Source: Gordionus sp. m RMFG-2023 (lineage: Eukaryota; Nematomorpha; Gordioida; Chordodea; Parachordodidae). From it: a stretch of DNA of 64,000 nucleotides. The DNA is taken from positions 12,650,846-12,714,845 of the forward strand of contig NC_088779.1 of NCBI RefSeq assembly GCF_954871325.1, read 5' to 3'. The position numbers were made by a program, and so were the translations under genes. The notes below the pieces were generated by a model, which had not been told where the DNA came from, made no database searches, and saw nothing but the letters and a program-made list of their open reading frames with translations. Shown here piece by piece: positions 59,738 through 64,000 of the stretch (the stretch's first letter is position 1; every line of letters starts with the position of its first letter).

Positions 59738-59955
59738 GGCTATTGTTACTTGCAACTATTGTTGCATTTAAAAAATTATAAAAAAAGTAAAATTTTCATT
59801 TTTTAAAGAACGCATGTTGTTTTTTTTTATCATTAACAATATTTATTTATTTCAAAATAATTTTTTTTTTATTTATAAATAAATATATTTTTTTTCATAA
59901 ATAAAAATTATTTTATTAAAAATTAGCTCTCCATTTTTTTTTATAATTAATTAAA
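59738..59955 (+). repeat. left terminal inverted repeat of the Mutator-like element
   Basis: It pairs with 62181-62352 on the opposite strand with high identity, apart from an A+T-rich insertion of about 45 bp around 59850-59900 that is absent from the right copy. Confidence 0.88.
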
Positions 59956-59992
59956 GTCAATATTTTTTTATTAAATTTTCTTCGAATAATAG

Positions 59993-61030
59993 ATAACAGC
60001 AGAAGAATTCCATGAAAATGACCAAAAAAACAACTCAAAACTTATCTTAATTCTTTTTATACTATAGGCATTACAATAAACTGGATAAATTGAGACTCTT
60101 CATTAGCAAATATTTTTATTAAGCTATAAATATGTTTTTTTCCTAATTAATTAAAATTTTCATGTTTAATCTAATTTTTACAATATATATTTAGTCTACA
60201 CTAAAAATAGATAATAGCAGAAGAATTCCATGAAAATGATTAAATAAACAACTCAAAACTTAGATAAATAGATTATATCTTAATTCTTTTTATACTATAG
60301 GCATTACAATAAACTGGATAATTTGAGACTCTTCATAAGAATATTTTTATTAAGCTATAAATTATAAATATGTTTTTTTTCTAATTAATTAAATTTTTCA
60401 TGTTTAATCTAATTTTCACAATATATATATTTAACACTAAAAATAGATAACAGCAGAATAATTCCATGAAAATGACCAAAAAAACAAAATAGATTATATC
60501 TTAATTCTTTTTATACTATAGGCATTACAATAAACTGGATAAATTGAGACTCTTCATTAGCAAATATTTTTATTAAGCTATAAATATGTTTTTTTCCTAA
60601 TTAATTAAAATTTTCATGTTTAATCTAATTTTTACAATATATATTTAGTCTACACTAAAAATAGATAATAGCAGAAGAATTCCATGAAAATGATTAAATA
60701 AACAACTCAAAACTTAGATAAATAGATTATATCTTAATTCTTTTTATACTATAGGCATTACAATAAACTGGATAATTTGAGACTCTTCATAAGCAAATAT
60801 TTTTATTAAGCTATAAATTATAAATATGTTTTTTTTCTAATTAATTAATATTTTTCATGTTTAATCTAATTTTCACAATATATATTTAGTTTAACACTAA
60901 AAATAGATAACAGCAGAATAATTCCATGAAAATGACCAAAAAAACAAAATAGATTATATCTTAATTCTTTTTATACTATAAGCATTACAATAAACTGGAT
61001 AAATTGAGACTCTTTTTAAGCAAATATTTA
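59993..61030. repeat. tandem array with alternating A/B units (218 + about 236-242 bp)
   Basis: Copies begin 'ataacagc/ataatagc' at 59993, 60211, 60447, 60665 and 60907 (the last partial). Spacing alternates 218, 236, 218, 242. The first-type units share 'cattagcaaatatttttatt' and the second type share 'aataaacaactcaaaactta', so the higher-order period is about 454-460 bp. The array lies just 3' of the cargo gene stop. Confidence 0.93.
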
Positions 61031-61032
61031 TT
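61027..61032 (-). terminator. AATAAA polyadenylation signal after the cargo gene
   Basis: TTTATT on the plus strand reads AATAAA on the minus strand, 6 nt past the stop at 61039, at the edge of the tandem array. Its placement supports a real 3' end for the cargo gene. Confidence 0.5.
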
Positions 61033-61038
61033 TCTTTT

Positions 61039-62178
61039 TCATAACATTTGTATTTTAAATATGATTACACTATTTAAATATATTATTATAATAAAAATAG
61101 ATACAATTATAATAATTTTGAATGCAATTTGTGAAATGACAATATTTAAATTCTTTCTTTTCATTTCTTGATGTATCAATGTAAGATTTCCATCATATTT
61201 AAGAGCTTGGTGAATTATTGACTTTTGATCACCATCCAATTGTCTTTGCCGGCAAGTTGCCATGAACAAAGATAGATCTATAAATAAATTATGTTATATA
61301 CATTTAAAAATAATAAAACCTCTATCATGATTATGTATATCATGTATACTGATACATTTTAGATATGGTCCATCTTTGGCAAAAGAAATTCTGGATAAAC
61401 AATTTTTCTTGACAGACAATCTTTGTCTTTTTCCTTTAAAGAATTTTAATATATACTTTAACCCTTTTATACTCCGTTAAGTATTATTTAGGCAAATTAA
61501 AATTAGCCAAAATGGATTTCAGGAAAACATAACATTATTATCATGTTCCAAAAAAAAGAAAAAATGTCATAATGCTATCAACATTCCATCATAATAAAAA
61601 TATTGATAATAACCAACAAAAACCTGAAATCATAACAAGTTTAAGGTTAGTTCTATCTTATATTCAAATATTAAATCAAAATAATGAATATAACTGGAGA
61701 TATATACATTTGAAATTGGGGTCTATTAAACCTCACCGGAGTACTAACGTCATTTTTTTCACTGGAGTATTGAAGGGTTAATAAAAATTAAAACCTTTTG
61801 ATTTGGATGGTCTGACCTTGCCCTCATAACATTGGTAATAAAGTCGTTCGTACATTATTGTAGACTTAAGTATTGGGTCCTTCGATTTTTTAGAACGGTG
61901 TATTGAATAATTTGTCGCATTAGAAATTTCGTATTTATTTAGCCATTCTTTTAAAATGAAGAATGACGAATATCTAACATTTACTACAAAAGGTATCTAA
62001 TAATAATAAATAATATTTTTTACCTGCAAGAGTTGTATCTATCTCATAATTTCCAGTAGGGCTTGATTCGATCGTAGGAGGGACTAATACCATAAAAAAA
62101 TATTTGGCTTAAAAAAATATATTTCTTACCTGCAATAGTATCTATTTCACAATTTCTAGTAGGGTTTAATTCGATCAT
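61039..62178 (-). CDS. cargo gene in the Mutator-like element: three exons, tail-anchored small protein
   Basis: The exons are 62178-62130, 62083-62024 and 61277-61039. Exon 1 (ATG, 49 nt) gives MIELNPTRNCEIDTIA; exon 2 (60 nt) gives PPTIESSPTGNYEIDTTLA. The two are clearly homologous, so the second arose by exon duplication. Junctions are GCAG|GTAAGA...TTAG (46-nt intron) and GCAG|GTAAAA...ATAG (746-nt intron); every junction is phase 1, so exon 2 can be included or skipped without changing frame. Exon 3 gives LSLFMATCRQRQLDGDQKSI, IHQALKYDGNLTLIHQEMKR, then a hydrophobic anchor of about 23 residues (KIIIIVSIFIIIIYL core) and the end IFKIQML. Total is about 115 residues: a soluble N-terminal part, a helical segment and a C-terminal membrane anchor. 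The ATG lies at the inner edge of the right inverted repeat, so the repeat may serve as promoter. Family unknown; a SNARE-like tail-anchored layout is only a superficial likeness. Further short exons could lie in intron 2. Confidence 0.65.
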
Positions 62179-62180
62179 AT

Positions 62181-62352
62181 TTAACTTTAATTAATTATAA
62201 AAAAAAATGGAGAGCTAATTTTTAATAAAATAATTTTGAAATAAATAAATATTGTTAATGGTAAAAAAAACAACATGCGTTCTTTAAAAAATGAAAATTT
62301 TACTTTTTTTATAATTTTTTAAATGCAACAATAGTTGCAAGTAACAATAGCC
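62181..62352 (-). repeat. right terminal inverted repeat of the Mutator-like element
   Basis: Complement of the left repeat at 59738-59955. The cargo gene starts 3 bp inside its inner edge and is transcribed away from it. Confidence 0.88.
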
Positions 62353-63638
62353 TCTATTATATGATCATCATGTTATTACAACGTTGGATGACTTGCTGGT
62401 AAAGATTCAGGGGGAAATCGATTTACCGTGATAGATTTAAAGGATGCGTATATACAAATGGTCGTAGAGCCAGAGTCTCAATCATATTTAGTGATCTCGA
62501 TACATAAGGAATATTTTCGATACCGAAGTATATTTTAACCTTTTCCAGCATTTCATGGACAATTTTTGAGTGACTGCCCGATGAATGGAGTGTATTTAGA
62601 CAATGTAAATATCTCCGGCAAAAATGAAGCCCAACATCTGACTAATTTTAAAATGTCTGCATCGGGGCCTGGAATATAACAGCCAACGATTTTAACATGA
62701 GGTACATACTGGGTCACGAGAATCTAACCGATGCATTATCTAGGCTACCGTTGCACTATATTATACCGAATCGAGATACAAAACATGTATTGGCGATTAG
62801 TAATAACAATTAAGAGGATATGCAGGAATTCGGTATGAGATCCAATACTTAAACGATTGGCAAGACATAATAAACAAGGTCGGAGAGGTTTTGATTGGAA
62901 GGAAGAACGGGATTTAATAATTTTCCATACCTAGAGAGAAGAACTAACAGCAGACAGCGTAATAGTTGAACGTAATGGTAGATTAATAATTCCAACTAAA
63001 CTTAAGAATGCAAGGTTGGAGAGAATATATCGGGGACCTCCTAGAATAAACACGATTAAATCTATTTTTCGTTTGTATTGTTTGTTGCCTAAGTGTGAAG
63101 AGGACATTGAACGGTATATAAAGCTTTGTTTTGGGTGTCAAAAAAACCGACCAAACGTAATGAACTATTCTTATACTAATGGAATATTACTAATGAGGCA
63201 TGGGAGCGTATACATCTAGATTTTGCAGGACCGGTTGAGTCTATATTTGTTAGTGGGAGTAGATTCATATTTAAAATGAGCAGAAGTAAACCTGATTGGA
63301 GGTAGATCGGTGAAGAAGATAATAACGAGATTAAAAAGTGGTTTGCTACCTCTGGGGTACCTAAATGTATTGTTACTGACAATAGACCACTATTTATTAT
63401 TACAGAATTTAAAATATATTGTGAGAAAAACAACATTTGCCACATTCGTTCAACGCCATGCCACCCGAAAGTATGCAGGCAGAACAACCATTCGGACCTT
63501 GAAAGGAAGGTATTATGCCAGTCGAAAATCAATAAATGACCCGCAAGAAGCAATGACTCAAACGGCAGCAGTCTATAGGCAGGAAAATTAAATGAAAAAA
63601 TGGTGTTAATTTAATAAATGTAAGATACAAAATTTTCG

Positions 63639-63820
63639 CTAAATAATAACCATTATATTAAAATAATAATCCATGTTCAACATTCCACCCTCTACAGGAA
63701 CCCCGCCTAGGTTCTCTTTAGATGTAAATCTTTTGTGTTCAAGGAGTTTCCCATCTATATTGATCATAAAATCTGTCATAGTTTCGTCTTGGTAAATGAT
63801 AGTTATTTTGGTTGTAAAAT
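63639..63820 (-). CDS. possible terminal exon of an unrecognised host gene
   Basis: On the minus strand the stretch reads TTKITIIYQDETMTDFMINI then DGKLLEHKRFTSKENLGGVP and VEGGMLNMDYYFNIMVII before a stop (TAG, complement of 63639-63641). The alternating hydrophobic pattern with DGK and GG turns looks like a beta-sandwich; the layout (F.I.I.G....H...F...V.GG.L) loosely recalls the C-terminal strands of galectin-like folds, which is only a suggestion. An AAG at 63823-63821 just upstream of the frame could be its splice acceptor; an in-frame stop lies immediately before it. It is antisense to and outside the retroelement fossil. Upstream exons would lie past 63820. Confidence 0.35.
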
Positions 63821-64000
63821 CTTATCTTGCCTTGCTCCCTCCAAATCTTTAAAAAAAACGGTTTAGTATGTGATTCAACTATGTCATTCTTCTGTTAATT
63901 ATTATCATAATTTATTTAATAATTTTAGAATATATGTATTATTGAATAAGAATCGCCGAATAATCGAAATAGAATTAATTTAATGAATATCGAATTTGAA
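63821..64000. other. A+T-rich window end
   Basis: Nothing recognised. If the exon at 63639-63820 is real, its upstream intron begins here. Confidence 0.3.

Larger units (their letters stand above)
59738..62352. mobile_element. Mutator-like (MULE-type) non-autonomous element with cargo gene, 2615 bp
   Basis: The termini are GGCTATTGTTACTTGCAACT and its complement (AGTTGCAAGTAACAATAGCC). They lead into long inverted repeats: about 59738-59955 and 62181-62352, including 'gaacgcatgttgttttttt', 'ctccattttttttt' and 'ttaattaaagt' on the left and their complements on the right; the left arm has an extra A+T insertion of some 45 bp. The flanks 'tctattata' at 59729-59737 and 62353-62361 are an exact 9-bp duplication. 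Long inverted repeats with a 9-bp duplication are the mark of Mutator-like elements; Merlin (8-9 bp) is the alternative. No transposase is visible. Inside are a tandem array (59993-61030) and a spliced minus-strand gene (61039-62178). It interrupts an old Ty3/gypsy fossil, so it is younger than that. Confidence 0.85.
58220..63593 (+). mobile_element. Ty3/gypsy-family LTR-retroelement fossil, interrupted by a Mutator-like element
   Basis: Remnants of gag, protease, reverse transcriptase and integrase occur in the usual Ty3/gypsy order: a gag-like stretch at about 58220-58980, a protease-like stretch with a DTGA word near 59060-59120, reverse transcriptase pieces at about 59230-59690 and again at 62380-62760, and integrase with its zinc-binding and core parts at about 63000-63560. 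The element is badly broken, with probably ten or more disabling changes, and no pair of long terminal repeats was recognised. It looks old. A 2.6-kb Mutator-like transposon (59738-62352) inserted later, within the polymerase region. Confidence 0.8.

Overview
This is a strongly A+T-rich (by eye roughly three quarters or more), gene-poor stretch of an animal nuclear genome. The host genes point to a metazoan: a two-exon RABIF/MSS4 homologue, an MPDU1 homologue, a synaptic-vesicle-2-related (SVOP-type) transporter and a class A peptide-type GPCR. GT-AG introns, AATAAA signals and a large load of eukaryotic DNA transposons (hAT, pogo/Tigger, Mutator-like), LINE pieces and one Ty3/gypsy fossil agree. 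I cannot name the species. Long A+T-rich intergenic DNA and several intronless genes suggest a fast-evolving invertebrate, but that is inference.

Layout. 1-5.4 kb: A+T-rich DNA with repeat scraps and a decayed LINE reverse transcriptase. 5.67-8.74 kb: the densest host cluster, with RABIF and MPDU1 head to tail only 31 bp apart and a small unrecognised gene convergent on them. 9.03-11.03 kb: a non-autonomous hAT-like element carrying three 240-bp tandem units with poly-C runs. 13.0-13.6 kb: first exon of an unrecognised two-pass membrane protein. 14-24 kb: mostly empty, with miniature elements, including a clean 667-bp hAT-type element with a perfect 8-bp target duplication. 23.9-31 kb: a transposon graveyard (GC-rich miniature elements, hAT remnant, pogo/Tigger remnant, LINE tail). 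33.6-35.1 kb: SVOP. 39.4-41.0 kb: GPCR. 41-57 kb: three more hAT remnants, GC-rich miniature elements and several tandem duplications. 58.2-63.6 kb: a decayed Ty3/gypsy fossil split by a 2.6-kb Mutator-like element.

The most interesting object is that Mutator-like element (59738-62352). It has about 170-220-bp terminal inverted repeats and an exact 9-bp target duplication. On its minus strand it carries what looks like a complete three-exon cargo gene: a start just inside one inverted repeat, two homologous short exons, all splice junctions in phase 1, a terminal exon ending in a hydrophobic anchor, and AATAAA just past the stop. No transposase is visible in it. A second theme is a dispersed family of about 330-bp GC-rich miniature elements (ends AGWGATCTGCA, 9-bp target duplications) in this very A+T-rich background. 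One copy has landed inside a hAT transposase remnant and one appears to lie inside a hAT element.

The host genes do not form one pathway. RABIF (Rab/vesicle traffic), MPDU1 (use of dolichol-linked sugars in the ER), SVOP (vesicle transporter) and the GPCR are linked only by position, except that the RABIF-MPDU1 spacing suggests a shared transcript.
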